Numbered from the stretch's first letter, positions 46,211 to 54,883 are shown. The stretch: DNA of 64,000 nt from Cesiribacteraceae bacterium YIM B00369 (GCA_017948555.1 JAFMYY010000012.1:20507-84506), one strand, 5' to 3'. The notes: generated from the sequence alone by a model not told the origin. Numbers and translations are program-made.

Positions 46211-46392
46211 CGGATAAATACAAGTAGATGAACGTGGCCCGGGGCCCTTATCAGGACTCAGGACTCACTACTAAATAAAAACAAAGGAACTTAAATTTTT
46301 ACTGGCTCGCCAATATTCGGGAGGTTAAATTATTTATTCCACCTGGAATGGCTTATCTTTCGTGCTGTTTCGGATTTCAAAATTATATATTT

Positions 46393-47073
46393 ATGAAGAT
46401 TTGGTTTCAGTGCAAGATTAAATATCAGAAAGAAGAAGAGAACGGAAAGATGAAGAATATTTCCGAAGCTTACCTGGTGGATGCTGTGTCGTATACGGAG
46501 GCGGAAGCAAGGATTTATGAGGAACTCGGTTCTATTATCAGGGGGGAATTTGAAGTTACGGCCATTACAAAAAGCCGGATAATAGATATATTTCATTACG
46601 ATGACAGTGATGTGTGGTACCATTGCAAGATTACCTATGTACTGGCAGATGAGAATAGCGGAAAAGAGAAAAAGGTTACCAACCAGATGCTGGTTTCTGC
46701 AGCCAATGTAAAGGAAGCTTATGACCGTATCCATGAAAGCCTGGGCAATATGCTCATTACTTTTGAGGTTCCTGAAATTAAAATGAGCCCGATCATTGAG
46801 ATCTTCCCTTATGTTTCTGATGAGGAGCGTGAGAAGCCAATTCCGGAGAATCTTCGCCCGCTCAGTGAGGTGGAGGCCGAAGCTACAGGTGTTATTCGTC
46901 CTATCCCGCCGAGTCCGGCTGAAATGGCCACAAAAGCACAGGAGAGAGCCGACCATCAGGCATCTGTTGCAGCAAAAAGAGATGCGCAGCGCCTTGCCGA
47001 TGCCGCAGAACTGGAAGGAGCCGATGAGGAAGAAGATTGGGAAGAAGAGGAAATTCCTACATCTGAAGCTTAA
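46393..47073 (+). CDS. DUF4494 domain-containing protein
   Basis: A 226-residue protein of the DUF4494 family, common in Bacteroidota. The ATG at 46393 (MKIWFQCKIKYQKEEE) is preferred, because the upstream reading frame to 46348 lacks conserved sequence. Conserved features include VDAVSYTEAEARIYEELGS and the aromatic/charged strands IIDIFHYDDSDVWYHCKITYV. The C-terminal 50 residues are acidic (EEDWEEEE). Function is unknown. It is followed by a terminator. Confidence 0.82.
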   Translation: MKIWFQCKIKYQKEEENGKMKNISEAYLVDAVSYTEAEARIYEELGSIIRGEFEVTAITKSRIIDIFHYDDSDVWYHCKITYVLADENSGKEKKVTNQMLVSAANVKEAYDRIHESLGNMLITFEVPEIKMSPIIEIFPYVSDEEREKPIPENLRPLSEVEAEATGVIRPIPPSPAEMATKAQERADHQASVAAKRDAQRLADAAELEGADEEEDWEEEEIPTSEA

Positions 47074-47105
47074 CAATTATAAGGTTGCCCTTAGACAATA
47101 AACAT

Positions 47106-47146
47106 AAAAAAAGCGAAAGAGTGTAAAGGCTCTTTCGCTTTTTTTA
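47106..47146 (+). terminator. Intrinsic terminator after the DUF4494 gene
   Basis: AAGCGAAAGAG pairs with CTCTTTCGCTT, flanked by A and T runs on either side, so it could stop transcription in both directions between 47073 and the convergent gene end at 47201. Confidence 0.85.
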
Positions 47147-47200
47147 TGAATATATGCAGGGAAACCGGGCTTGCCTTTTTCCTGTTCAGTAATCTTGCTT

Positions 47201-47863
47201 TTAGAATCCGTACCCGATGGTCAGTCCGCTCCGGAGGGCTATGCCAAAAGGAAGGAAATCCTCGGCCTGATAGGTATTGATGTTTGCATCCAGCTGGTTA
47301 ACAATCCTGAGAGAAGGACCTGCAAAAATTTCCAGGTTTAATCTTTCATTAAAAATAAATTTGTAGCCTGCCACAGCACCAATGCGCACTACACTTAAAT
47401 TTCCTTCGTATGTACGGCCATCTCCTCCCTGGTCATTATTTTCCTGCAGGCTGGCGTCAATTTTAATGTCCGTATTTACATAGCGGGCAAACGGGCCGAT
47501 ATAAAAGCCATCGAGCTTAGGCCTTAAAGGGTCGCCTGTGTAAAAACGTACCTCAGGTGTAATGCCAAAACTCCGGTACCTGGCGCTGGGGAGGTCGAAC
47601 CAAAGAAAATTTCTTTCTATGGTAACCCCATTATAATAAGCACCCAGCTGAATACTAAGGTTCGGGGATACAAAATATTCATAGGCTCCGTTTGCTGTTA
47701 ATACAAAGGGGCTTAAAATATTAAGTTTTACAACATTAGGTCTTTTACCCGTAATTGCACCGGTTGAGCGCCTGCCTGGCTGAGGAAAACTCTGGGCACT
47801 TAACTCCTGTACTCCGGCAAGTGAAAAAGATAAAAAAATAAGGGTTAATAATGCTTTCTTCAT
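47201..47863 (-). CDS. Outer-membrane beta-barrel protein
   Basis: A 220-residue protein with a signal peptide (MKKALLTLIFLSFSLAGVQ, cleavage near AQSF). The mature part alternates polar/hydrophobic residues in about eight strands, with GAYEYFVSPNLSIQLGAYY and RIGAVAGYKFIFN as amphipathic strands, and ends with an aromatic C-terminal residue (GYGF). This is typical of small DUF3575-like porin proteins. The role is unknown. Confidence 0.83.
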   Translation of the reverse strand: MKKALLTLIFLSFSLAGVQELSAQSFPQPGRRSTGAITGKRPNVVKLNILSPFVLTANGAYEYFVSPNLSIQLGAYYNGVTIERNFLWFDLPSARYRSFGITPEVRFYTGDPLRPKLDGFYIGPFARYVNTDIKIDASLQENNDQGGDGRTYEGNLSVVRIGAVAGYKFIFNERLNLEIFAGPSLRIVNQLDANINTYQAEDFLPFGIALRSGLTIGYGF

Positions 47864-47945
47864 AGGTAGTAATAGTTTGCTTCAAATCTTGATTGCTTTG
47901 CGCACTTAGCTTTAGCTATTACAATCATTAAAACCCCGCTGTTGT

Positions 47946-49016
47946 TTACCCTATTCTTTTTTCTATATAATTGCTGTTAAGTAAAGCCAGGGCTCCCATA
48001 TACTTCAGTTTGAAGGAAATAACATCGCCTACTTTGTATCCTTCATTGTTTTGCCCTATATCCAGTACCAGCATATCGGAGCTTGCTCCTGCAATTTCAA
48101 AGTCGTGGTTTGTGGTTATCAGGTATTTAGGGTCAATGTCCAGCAGGCCAATGTCAATAATGGCCCTGAAGGAGGTTTTTCCATACAGTTTTTCATCGAC
48201 CTCCATAACATCGCCCTGCGGGTTGGCAGCCATGGTGCCCATGGGAACCATGGGTTTTTCGGTTATCTCAATAATTTCAGTGGAAAGCATGAGCACATCG
48301 CCATGCATGCCCGGTATGGTTTTGTCCTCAAAAAGGTTAGCACCAAAAAAAAGAGTTTCGCCTATCCTGAAGTGGTTAATTCCTTTGGGGATTTGCCTGT
48401 TATGGATGAGTGGAATGGTTACAGAGGTGCCCCCGCTTACCCACGGAATTTTTACATTGAATTTGAGTTCAATTATTTGTTTGTACAGGCTAAGCTGGAT
48501 GAGCTTATCCTGCGAAGGCATTACCCCGTGAAGGCAGTTAAGATTTGTTCCCAGGCCAATTATTTCAATGTTTGGAAGTTCAAAAACCTTTTCATAAAAA
48601 TTAACCAGGTTTTCGCCCATTACTCCCTCGCGCAGGTCCCCTGTTTCAATCATAATGATTACCTTATGCACCTTGCCCTGTCTTCCGGCCTCTTCAGAAA
48701 GCAGTTTCATGGTGTAATATTCGGTATTCATGCTTACATCGGCCCAGCTTACGACATTAGGGATATTTCCTTTTGCAGGCGGCTTGATATAAACCGTCTG
48801 AACTGCCGGGTTTATTTCTTTTATAGTCTGGAGGTTGCTGATGCGGGAGTCGTGGATTTCATCCACCCCGAGCTCAATTAACAGCTCCAGGTAAGGCTTT
48901 GTGCCACACAACAGCTTGGAGACTACCCCCCATGCCATTTTATTTTCGTTAAAGAGGTCTTTTAAGTAATTATAGTTATTTGCTAATTTATCTTTATATA
49001 ATGTTAAGTAAGCCAT
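47946..49016 (-). CDS. Alanine/ornithine racemase family PLP enzyme
   Basis: A 356-residue fold-type III PLP enzyme related to the ornithine/alanine racemases (Orr-like). The ATG at 49016 (MAYLTLYKDKLANNYNYL) matches homologues; a start at 49049 is also in frame. The PLP lysine lies in VVSKLLCG near residue 35, and HFRIGETLFFGAN supports the barrel. The substrate (D-amino acid or ornithine) cannot be told from sequence. A GNAT acetyltransferase gene precedes it by 66 bp on the same strand. Confidence 0.85.
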   Translation of the reverse strand: MAYLTLYKDKLANNYNYLKDLFNENKMAWGVVSKLLCGTKPYLELLIELGVDEIHDSRISNLQTIKEINPAVQTVYIKPPAKGNIPNVVSWADVSMNTEYYTMKLLSEEAGRQGKVHKVIIMIETGDLREGVMGENLVNFYEKVFELPNIEIIGLGTNLNCLHGVMPSQDKLIQLSLYKQIIELKFNVKIPWVSGGTSVTIPLIHNRQIPKGINHFRIGETLFFGANLFEDKTIPGMHGDVLMLSTEIIEITEKPMVPMGTMAANPQGDVMEVDEKLYGKTSFRAIIDIGLLDIDPKYLITTNHDFEIAGASSDMLVLDIGQNNEGYKVGDVISFKLKYMGALALLNSNYIEKRIG

Positions 49017-49082
49017 GTATAGCTGTTTAGGTTCAAAAATCAGCAGCAAAAGCCTCCCGCCACTGAGTTTACAATGGGGTGG

Positions 49083-49520
49083 CTATTTGTTTAACCTCAT
49101 TTCAAGATATTTATTCGTAAAGCCAAGTTTTTCATATAACCCTTTTGCAGGGTTATCCGGTTCAACGTGAAGGGCAATATTTCCTTTTGCAAGGTCAATT
49201 GCTTTTTGCATTAATTGCTTGCCAAGGCCCTGCCCTCTGTACTCTTTATGAACAGCAATATAAACAAGTATGTTTTCCGGAATATAACCTTCCATACCTG
49301 TTTGATTCATTACTACGGCCCCGGCAATAGTATCCCCGTCTCTGGCGAGCAGCACAAAGCCTCCCTGGTGCGGATAATTACTTAAAGCGTAATCCAGGCA
49401 TTTCAGAATATCCTGCTTTGTGTCTCCATATTGATCCAGGTGAACAAAAAGAAAATCAGCTATCTCATTTTTTTCTAAAAAAGTGGAGGAGTCTATGGCC
49501 GTTAACGTCTGAAAATTCAT
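49083..49520 (-). CDS. GNAT family N-acetyltransferase
   Basis: A 145-residue GCN5-related acetyltransferase. The acetyl-CoA binding motif EYRGQGLGKQL lies near residue 95, followed by LHVEPDNPAKGLYEKLGF, typical of amino-acid-type GNATs. It may act on an amino acid metabolised by the downstream racemase; that is inference from gene order. It is the first gene of the pair. Confidence 0.9.
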   Translation of the reverse strand: MNFQTLTAIDSSTFLEKNEIADFLFVHLDQYGDTKQDILKCLDYALSNYPHQGGFVLLARDGDTIAGAVVMNQTGMEGYIPENILVYIAVHKEYRGQGLGKQLMQKAIDLAKGNIALHVEPDNPAKGLYEKLGFTNKYLEMRLNK

Positions 49521-49835
49521 ATTTCGATAGGTCTTATTTAATTATAGGATATTGCAAAAATAACCATCTCAAACCATTAAACCAAAATCAGGCACCTTCG
49601 GGTATGGAAATGCAGGGGATAGAGGCAGAAGAATAAGCCCCCGCGGGAGGATTTAAGGGAGGGGAAATGACTGATGAAAAAAATAAAAAAGAAATTAATA
49701 GATTGTGTTATTTTAGGAAGTGTAAATCTTTTTTAAGATTTTGGAATTTGGTAAATTGAAATATTATTAATTTCAATGTGGAAAGAACTTTTCTGCCAGG
49801 GGATGGTGTATCATAAAAAATCTTAACTGAAGTAA
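49521..49835. other. Divergent promoter region
   Basis: A 315-bp AT-rich divergent spacer between the GNAT gene and the sigma-54 response regulator gene. No gene, clear promoter or repeat was recognised. Confidence 0.5.
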
Positions 49836-51203
49836 ATGTTGGATGGATCTATTTTGATTGTTGATGACGAGGAAGATACCCGTTTTTTACTATCAAGAAT
49901 ACTTGAAAAAGAAGGTTTTAACACCTTAAGTGTTCCTAACGAAAAGCAGGCCTTTAATTTACTGCGGAAAGAGGAAGTTGACATAATTCTTTGCGATGTA
50001 AATCTGGCAGAAACGAATGGACTGGAACTGCTGGAAAAATTCAAAGAAGCTTATCCCCTGGCAGAGGTAATAATGTTAACCGCATATGGCAGCATTAAGG
50101 ATGGTGTAAAAGCCATAAAGGATGGTGCTTACGATTACATTATTAAAGGAGAGGATAACAGCAGGCTTATTCCTTTACTGTACAGAGCAAAGGAAAAGGT
50201 AAAGCTGCAAAAGAAAATCCGTAAGCTGGAGGAGCGGGTTGGAGATCAGTACAGCTTTTCCGGAGTTATAGGAAAATCAGAAAAACTGATGGAGGCCATC
50301 AGGATTTCCCAAAGGGTATCGGCTACAGAAGCCACTGTTTTGTTATTAGGCGAAACAGGTACGGGTAAAGAGGTTTTTGCAAAAGCCATACATGGAGCCA
50401 GCCTCAGGAAGGGGAAAGCATTTGTGGCCATTAACTGCAGTGCGTTTAATAAGGAGTTGCTGGAGTCGGAATTGTTTGGCCATAAGGCGGGCTCCTTTAC
50501 AGGTGCTACCCACGAAAAGAAAGGCCTGTTTGAAGAAGCAAATGGTGGAACTATATTTTTGGATGAGATTGGTGAAATGAATCTCGATCTTCAGGCAAAA
50601 CTGCTCCGTGTGCTGGAGTCCAATACTTTTATAAAGGTAGGAGATACTAAAACAACAAAGGTAGATGTACGCATTATTGCGGCCACCAACAGGGAGCTGC
50701 TTAAAGACGAGAGTAAATTCCGGTCCGACTTATATTACAGGCTTTCTGTTTTTGAAATTACACTGCCTCCCCTGCGCGAGCGGAAAGACGATATACCGCT
50801 CCTTGCGGAGTATTTTATGCAGTTTTTTGCCCAAAATTCGCAGAAGAAGGTTACTGGTATGACGGAAAGCTTCCGCAGGCATATCAGCCAGTATAACTGG
50901 AAAGGGAATATCCGCGAACTGCGCAACGCCATTGAAAGGGCTGTGATCCTTGCAGAAGGAGAATTGCTTGATGAGTCTGTTTTACCATATGAGGTTAAAT
51001 ATGGTCCGTCGGCCCTGGAGTTAGGGAATTCAAGGAGTAAGCTTGAACTGGCTTTTATTGAGAAAAAGCATATTGAACGGGTTATGAAAATGGCTAACGG
51101 AAATAAAACCCAGGCCGCCAAACTATTAAATATTGGCGTTTCCACCCTTTACAGAAAACTGAATGAATATGAAATTCCTGAACATGAGAAAGAAGCGGGA
51201 TAA
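49836..51203 (+). CDS. NtrC-family sigma-54-dependent response regulator
   Basis: A 455-residue two-component regulator that activates RNA polymerase with sigma-54. The receiver domain has Asp10, Asp11 and phospho-acceptor Asp54. The AAA+ domain has Walker A GETGTGK (172-178), the sigma-54-contact loop GSFTGA (219-224, where GAFTGA is usual) and Walker B GGTIFLDEIGE. The C-terminal region carries a Fis-type helix-turn-helix (NKTQAAKLLNIGVSTLYRKL). No histidine kinase is adjacent. Two candidate sigma-54-like promoters lie downstream, at 51354 and 51708. Confidence 0.95.
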   Translation: MLDGSILIVDDEEDTRFLLSRILEKEGFNTLSVPNEKQAFNLLRKEEVDIILCDVNLAETNGLELLEKFKEAYPLAEVIMLTAYGSIKDGVKAIKDGAYDYIIKGEDNSRLIPLLYRAKEKVKLQKKIRKLEERVGDQYSFSGVIGKSEKLMEAIRISQRVSATEATVLLLGETGTGKEVFAKAIHGASLRKGKAFVAINCSAFNKELLESELFGHKAGSFTGATHEKKGLFEEANGGTIFLDEIGEMNLDLQAKLLRVLESNTFIKVGDTKTTKVDVRIIAATNRELLKDESKFRSDLYYRLSVFEITLPPLRERKDDIPLLAEYFMQFFAQNSQKKVTGMTESFRRHISQYNWKGNIRELRNAIERAVILAEGELLDESVLPYEVKYGPSALELGNSRSKLELAFIEKKHIERVMKMANGNKTQAAKLLNIGVSTLYRKLNEYEIPEHEKEAG

Positions 51204-51237
51204 GGCTGAAAAAAAACAGATATTTCAAAATGAGAAG

Positions 51238-51264
51238 AACCCTGTCATATTGATAGGGTTTTTT
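51238..51264 (+). terminator. Intrinsic terminator of the response regulator gene
   Basis: AACCCT and AGGGTT (with TCAT/ATGA-like inner pairs partly formed) make a hairpin followed by TTTTT, 34 bases after the stop. It isolates the downstream sRNA candidates from the regulator transcript. Confidence 0.7.
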
Positions 51265-51353
51265 GTGTAATGTATATGCAGGAAAATAATAAAGTGAATT
51301 TAATTGCCTGAAATTAAGGAGTATGAGCCTTTTTTACAGACGGGAGTGGATTC

Positions 51354-51369
51354 TGGCATGCTTACTGTA
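51354..51369 (+). promoter_or_regulatory. Candidate sigma-54-like promoter of sRNA 1
   Basis: TGGCATG-CTTA-CTGTA matches the sigma-54 consensus TGGCACG-N4-TTGCA at 9 of 12 conserved positions, with the -24 GG and the -12 G spaced as required; the -12 C is T. It predicts a start near 51380. The -24 half is nearly ideal. Confidence 0.5.
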
Positions 51370-51379
51370 TATAGTATAT

Positions 51380-51463
51380 CTGAAACCTAGTTATATTTTT
51401 TGAACTACTTTTTAAACTCTCGAAACCCGGACTGAGCTAACCCTCTATCCGGGTTTTTTTTTT
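51380..51463 (+). ncRNA. Putative small RNA 1 (about 80 nt)
   Basis: From the predicted start at about 51380 the RNA would have a U-rich unstructured segment (containing TTTTTTGAACTAC and AACTCTC), then a hairpin with AACCCGGA/TCCGGGTT arms and a nested GAG/CTC stem, then a run of T. This is the standard layout of a trans-acting bacterial sRNA with an intrinsic terminator. It is homologous to the element at 51734. No open reading frame of note is present. Its targets and existence as a transcript are unproven. Confidence 0.55.
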
Positions 51464-51707
51464 GTTTCAGGTATTGCAGTAACGGGATTTGCAGAGTTGA
51501 ATATTCTCCGGAGCAGTCGTGTTCTTATAATTGGGTTTGCTGATGTTTATATACTGCAGGTGATTTTAAAAGCATATCAAAATGATAAAGGTGTTTCATT
51601 TTGGCAGGGTAAGGATGTAGGGGGGGTATGTATTAGTTTTAATGGAATACGTATAAAGTATTGATAATAAGCACATTGAGTATTATGTTTAAGTTGACGG
51701 GCAATAT

Positions 51708-51723
51708 TGGCACAGTAGATGTG
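51708..51723 (+). promoter_or_regulatory. Candidate sigma-54-like promoter of sRNA 2
   Basis: TGGCACA-GTAG-ATGTG keeps a full TGGCAC -24 element and the -12 TG at the same spacing (GG-N10-GT) as the first unit. It predicts a start near 51734. Confidence 0.5.
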
Positions 51724-51733
51724 TATAGATAAG

Positions 51734-51829
51734 TGGAACCTGATTTTTTAAGCTACTTTCTCACTAATTTTTTAAGCTGTTTTAACTCTCAAGACCCGGA
51801 TTGAAATAAATTTCTTTCCGGGTTTTTTT
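51734..51829 (+). ncRNA. Putative small RNA 2 (about 95 nt)
   Basis: The RNA shares AACCT near its 5' end, ATTTTTTAAGCT-like U-rich segments, AACTCTC-A and the ACCCGGA/TCCGGGT terminator with sRNA 1. It carries the U-rich segment twice (ATTTTTTAAGCTACTTT and ATTTTTTAAGCTGTTTT), which makes it about 15 bases longer. The terminator hairpin has a nested GAAAT/ATTTC stem in place of GAG/CTC in sRNA 1, separated from the outer stem by a 2x2 internal loop in both. No protein is encoded. Confidence 0.55.
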
Positions 51830-52096
51830 ATGTACTGCATATTCAGGTGGTTTTTAATTTAATTAAAGATCCTGCACGGCCTGTGTTCCTGCCTGTGTGA
51901 GGAAGAATTTCCTGCCTGGTAAAAGATAATTGTAAACAGAAGAAGCCGGCAGGAAGTATAATTGAAGGTTTGCCGGAACAGTCTGGGGTTGTGATGTACA
52001 AATAAATGTTTGAAGGCTGGACAGAATAAAAGAAGCAGAACATGAGTCGCGTTATGTAGATGGACAGGCGGTAAAGGCAGGTGAATTATTGACATT

Positions 52097-52128
52097 AAAA
52101 AAGGCTGCCTGATCCATCAGGCAGCCTC
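52097..52128 (-). terminator. Intrinsic terminator of the sdh operon
   Basis: AGGCTGCCTGAT and ATCAGGCAGCCT form a perfect 12-bp stem; on the minus strand a T run follows. It lies 38 bases beyond the sdhB stop. Confidence 0.85.
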
Positions 52129-52165
52129 TTCAGCATTATTAAATTTATGATTTGAGAGCTTTAGC

Positions 52166-52918
52166 TTAAACGTTATCCGAAGTGAATTTCGCGCCAAAAT
52201 ACTCGCGGTTCATGCGGGCAATATTATCCTGCGAAATTCCCTTAGGGCATTCTGCTGTACAGGCCCCGGTGTTAGAGCAGGCGCCAAATCCTTCAAGGTC
52301 CATTTGAGCTGCCATTTTTTCCACACGGGTTTTGCGCTCAACCTTTCCTTGTGGTAAAAGGGCCAGCTGAGATACCTTAGCACTTACGAACAGCATAGCA
52401 GATGCATTTTTACAGGCAGCCACACAGGCACCACAGGAAATACAGGTGGCGGCATTAAATGCTTCGTCAGCTATTTTCTTAGGTACAGGAATTTCGTTCG
52501 CATCAGGTACACCACCGGTGTTTACCGATACATATCCGCCAGCCTGAATAATACGGTCAAATGCGCTGCGGTCCACTACCAGGTCCTTTACAACCGGGAA
52601 GGCTTTTGCTCTCCATGGCTCTACAGTAATGGTGTCGCCGTCTTTAAAAGAGCGCATGTGCAGCTGGCAGGTAGCTGTAAGCTGCTGTGGCCCGTGGGCA
52701 CGGCCATTAATGTACATGCTGCACGAGCCGCAAATACCTTCGCGACAGTCGTGGTCGAAATGTACAGGCTCTTCGCCGCCTCTCAGCAGCTGCTCATTGA
52801 GTACATCTATCATTTCCAGGAATGACATGTGCTCGCTGATATCACTTAATTTATATGTTTTAAACCCGCCTTTATCGCTCGGGCCTTTTTGTCTCCAGAC
52901 GTTCAGTGTAAGATTCAT
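52166..52918 (-). CDS. sdhB: Succinate dehydrogenase/fumarate reductase iron-sulfur subunit
   Basis: The electron-transfer subunit of complex II, carrying electrons from the flavoprotein to quinone. Three cluster sites are visible: CREGICGSC for the 2Fe-2S cluster near residue 58, [11 protein letters not shown] for the 4Fe-4S cluster near residue 149, and [15 protein letters not shown] near residue 215 for the 3Fe-4S cluster and partner cysteine. The 250-residue length is normal. It is the last gene of sdhC-sdhA-sdhB, 6 bp after sdhA. Confidence 0.95.
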   Translation of the reverse strand: MNLTLNVWRQKGPSDKGGFKTYKLSDISEHMSFLEMIDVLNEQLLRGGEEPVHFDHDCREGICGSCSMYINGRAHGPQQLTATCQLHMRSFKDGDTITVEPWRAKAFPVVKDLVVDRSAFDRIIQAGGYVSVNTGGVPDANEIPVPKKIADEAFNAATCISCGACVAACKNASAMLFVSAKVSQLALLPQGKVERKTRVEKMAAQMDLEGFGACSNTGACTAECPKGISQDNIARMNREYFGAKFTSDNV

Positions 52919-52924
52919 AGCAGA

Positions 52925-54859
52925 TTATTTATAGCTTCTCTGGGTCAGTTTAACATTTTCGAATACGAGATCCTCTTTATGCAGCACTTCGTCTTTTCCT
53001 GTTCCTTTAAATTCCCAGGCAGCTACATAAGCAAAATCGTCATCGTTTCTCAGGGCTTCGCCCTCTTCAGTCTGGTATTCCTCACGGAAGTGACCGCCAC
53101 AGCTTTCTTCCCTGTGAAGTGCATCCACAATCATAAGCTCGCCAAGTTCCAGGAAGTCGGCCACCCGGTTTGCTTTTTCCAGTGTCATGTTCAGCTCTTC
53201 GTTTGTTCCGCCAACATTTACATCGGTCCAGAATTCCTCGCGTAATTTCCGTACCATTCCGCGGGCTTTGGTGAGTCCTTCAGCTGTACGGGACATGCCG
53301 CAATACTCCCACATAATGTGGCCTAATTCACGGTGGAAATCGTCTACCGTGCGCTTACCTTTAATGGAAAGCAGTTTATTAATAGTATCGCGAACCCCTT
53401 TTTCTGCTTCATCAAAAGCAGGGTGGGTAATGTCGTTTTTGGTATTCATGTTTCCTGCCAGGTAATCTCCCAGAGTGTAAGGAATTACGAAGTATCCGTC
53501 AGCAAGCCCCTGCATAAGCGCACTTGCTCCCAGGCGGTTAGCGCCGTGGTCGGAGAAGTTTGCCTCGCCCAGAGCATACAAGCCCGGAATATTGGTCATC
53601 AGGTTGTAATCCACCCAAAGGCCACCCATGGTGTAGTGAACAGCAGGGTAAATCTTCATTGGTAGTTTATAAGGATCGTCACCTGTAATCTTTTCATACA
53701 TTTCAAAAAGGTTACCATAGCGTGCTTCCACTGTATCGCGGCCATCGCGTTTAATTGCATCAGCAAAGTCAAGGTAAACCGCAAGGCCGGTAGGTCCTAC
53801 GCCACGGCCTTCGTCGCAGGCCATTTTTGCGTTTCTTGAGGCCACATCGCGTGGTACAAGGTTACCGAAAGAAGGATAACGTCTTTCCAGGTAGTAATCT
53901 CTGTCCTCTTCCTTAATGTCAATGGCAGTAAGCTCTCCCTTCCTGATTTTTTCAGCCAGTTCCACTGTTTTAGGTACCCATACGCGTCCGTCGTTCCGTA
54001 GCGATTCCGACATCAGTGTTAATTTAGACTGATAGCTGCCGGAAACAGGAATGCAGGTCGGGTGAATCTGGGTATAGCAGGGATTAGCGAACAGGGCTCC
54101 GCGGCGGTGTGCTCTCCAGGCTGCTGTGGCGTTAGAACCCATTGCGTTAGTGGAGAGGTAAAATACGTTGCCATATCCTCCGGTAGCCAGAATTACGGCA
54201 TGCGCAGCGTGGCGTTCGATCTTACCTGTTATCAGATTACGGGTAATAATACCACGCGCCTGGCCGTCGATCATTACCAGGTCGAGCATTTCGGAGCGGG
54301 TATATAATTTTACTTTTCCGTTGGTAACCTGGCGGCTGAGGGCTTGGTAGGCACCAATAAGGAGCTGCTGGCCGGTCTGGCCTTTGGCATAGAAAGTACG
54401 TGATACCTGAGCACCACCAAATGAGCGGTTGTCAAGGAGTCCGCCGTATTCACGGGCAAAAGGAACACCCTGTGCCACGCACTGGTCAATAATGTTTACA
54501 CTTACCTCTGCCAGACGGTATACGTTACCTTCGCGGCTGCGGTAGTCACCACCTTTTACAGTATCGTAGAACAGACGGTAAACACTGTCGCCGTCGTTCT
54601 GGTAGTTTTTAGCTGCGTTAATACCTCCCTGTGCTGCAATTGAGTGAGCACGACGGGGGCTGTCGTGGAAGCAAAATGCTTTTACGTTATAACCAAGTTC
54701 GCCTAAAGATGCAGCTGCTGATGCGCCGGCAAGGCCTGTGCCTACAACTATAACTTCGTATTTTCTTTTATTGGCAGGGTTAACCAGCTTTACGTTGAAC
54801 TTATGCTTTGTCCACTTCTCCGCCAGAGGCCCTGCAGGTATTTTTGAATCTAAATTCAT
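52925..54859 (-). CDS. sdhA: Succinate dehydrogenase/fumarate reductase flavoprotein subunit
   Basis: The FAD-bearing catalytic subunit of complex II, oxidising succinate to fumarate or the reverse. The FAD-binding [13 protein letters not shown] is near residue 41, [18 protein letters not shown] follows, and active-site segments include [21 protein letters not shown] and [15 protein letters not shown]. The 644 residues match the Bacteroidota/Bacillus-type enzyme. It lies between sdhC and sdhB in one operon. Confidence 0.96.
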   Translation of the reverse strand: MNLDSKIPAGPLAEKWTKHKFNVKLVNPANKRKYEVIVVGTGLAGASAAASLGELGYNVKAFCFHDSPRRAHSIAAQGGINAAKNYQNDGDSVYRLFYDTVKGGDYRSREGNVYRLAEVSVNIIDQCVAQGVPFAREYGGLLDNRSFGGAQVSRTFYAKGQTGQQLLIGAYQALSRQVTNGKVKLYTRSEMLDLVMIDGQARGIITRNLITGKIERHAAHAVILATGGYGNVFYLSTNAMGSNATAAWRAHRRGALFANPCYTQIHPTCIPVSGSYQSKLTLMSESLRNDGRVWVPKTVELAEKIRKGELTAIDIKEEDRDYYLERRYPSFGNLVPRDVASRNAKMACDEGRGVGPTGLAVYLDFADAIKRDGRDTVEARYGNLFEMYEKITGDDPYKLPMKIYPAVHYTMGGLWVDYNLMTNIPGLYALGEANFSDHGANRLGASALMQGLADGYFVIPYTLGDYLAGNMNTKNDITHPAFDEAEKGVRDTINKLLSIKGKRTVDDFHRELGHIMWEYCGMSRTAEGLTKARGMVRKLREEFWTDVNVGGTNEELNMTLEKANRVADFLELGELMIVDALHREESCGGHFREEYQTEEGEALRNDDDFAYVAAWEFKGTGKDEVLHKEDLVFENVKLTQRSYK

Positions 54860-54883
54860 AATCTCTTTCGTTTTACGTTAACC

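Larger units (their letters stand above)
51204..52165. other. Intergenic region with two tandem putative sRNA genes
   Basis: A 962-bp region free of protein genes between the response regulator and sdhB. It contains the regulator's own terminator, two homologous promoter-RNA-terminator units listed separately, and the terminator of the convergent sdh operon. Between the second unit (to 51829) and 52096 nothing is supported. Confidence 0.7.

Noticed and set aside
46330..47076. 248-codon minus-strand frame opposite the DUF4494 gene
   Set aside because: The plus strand has a conserved family and terminator placement; the minus frame lacks any conserved motif.
51601..51625. Third TGGCA-like site (TGGCAGGGTAAGGATG) between the two sRNA-like units
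   Set aside because: The -12 element is misplaced by two bases and no terminator-bearing unit follows.
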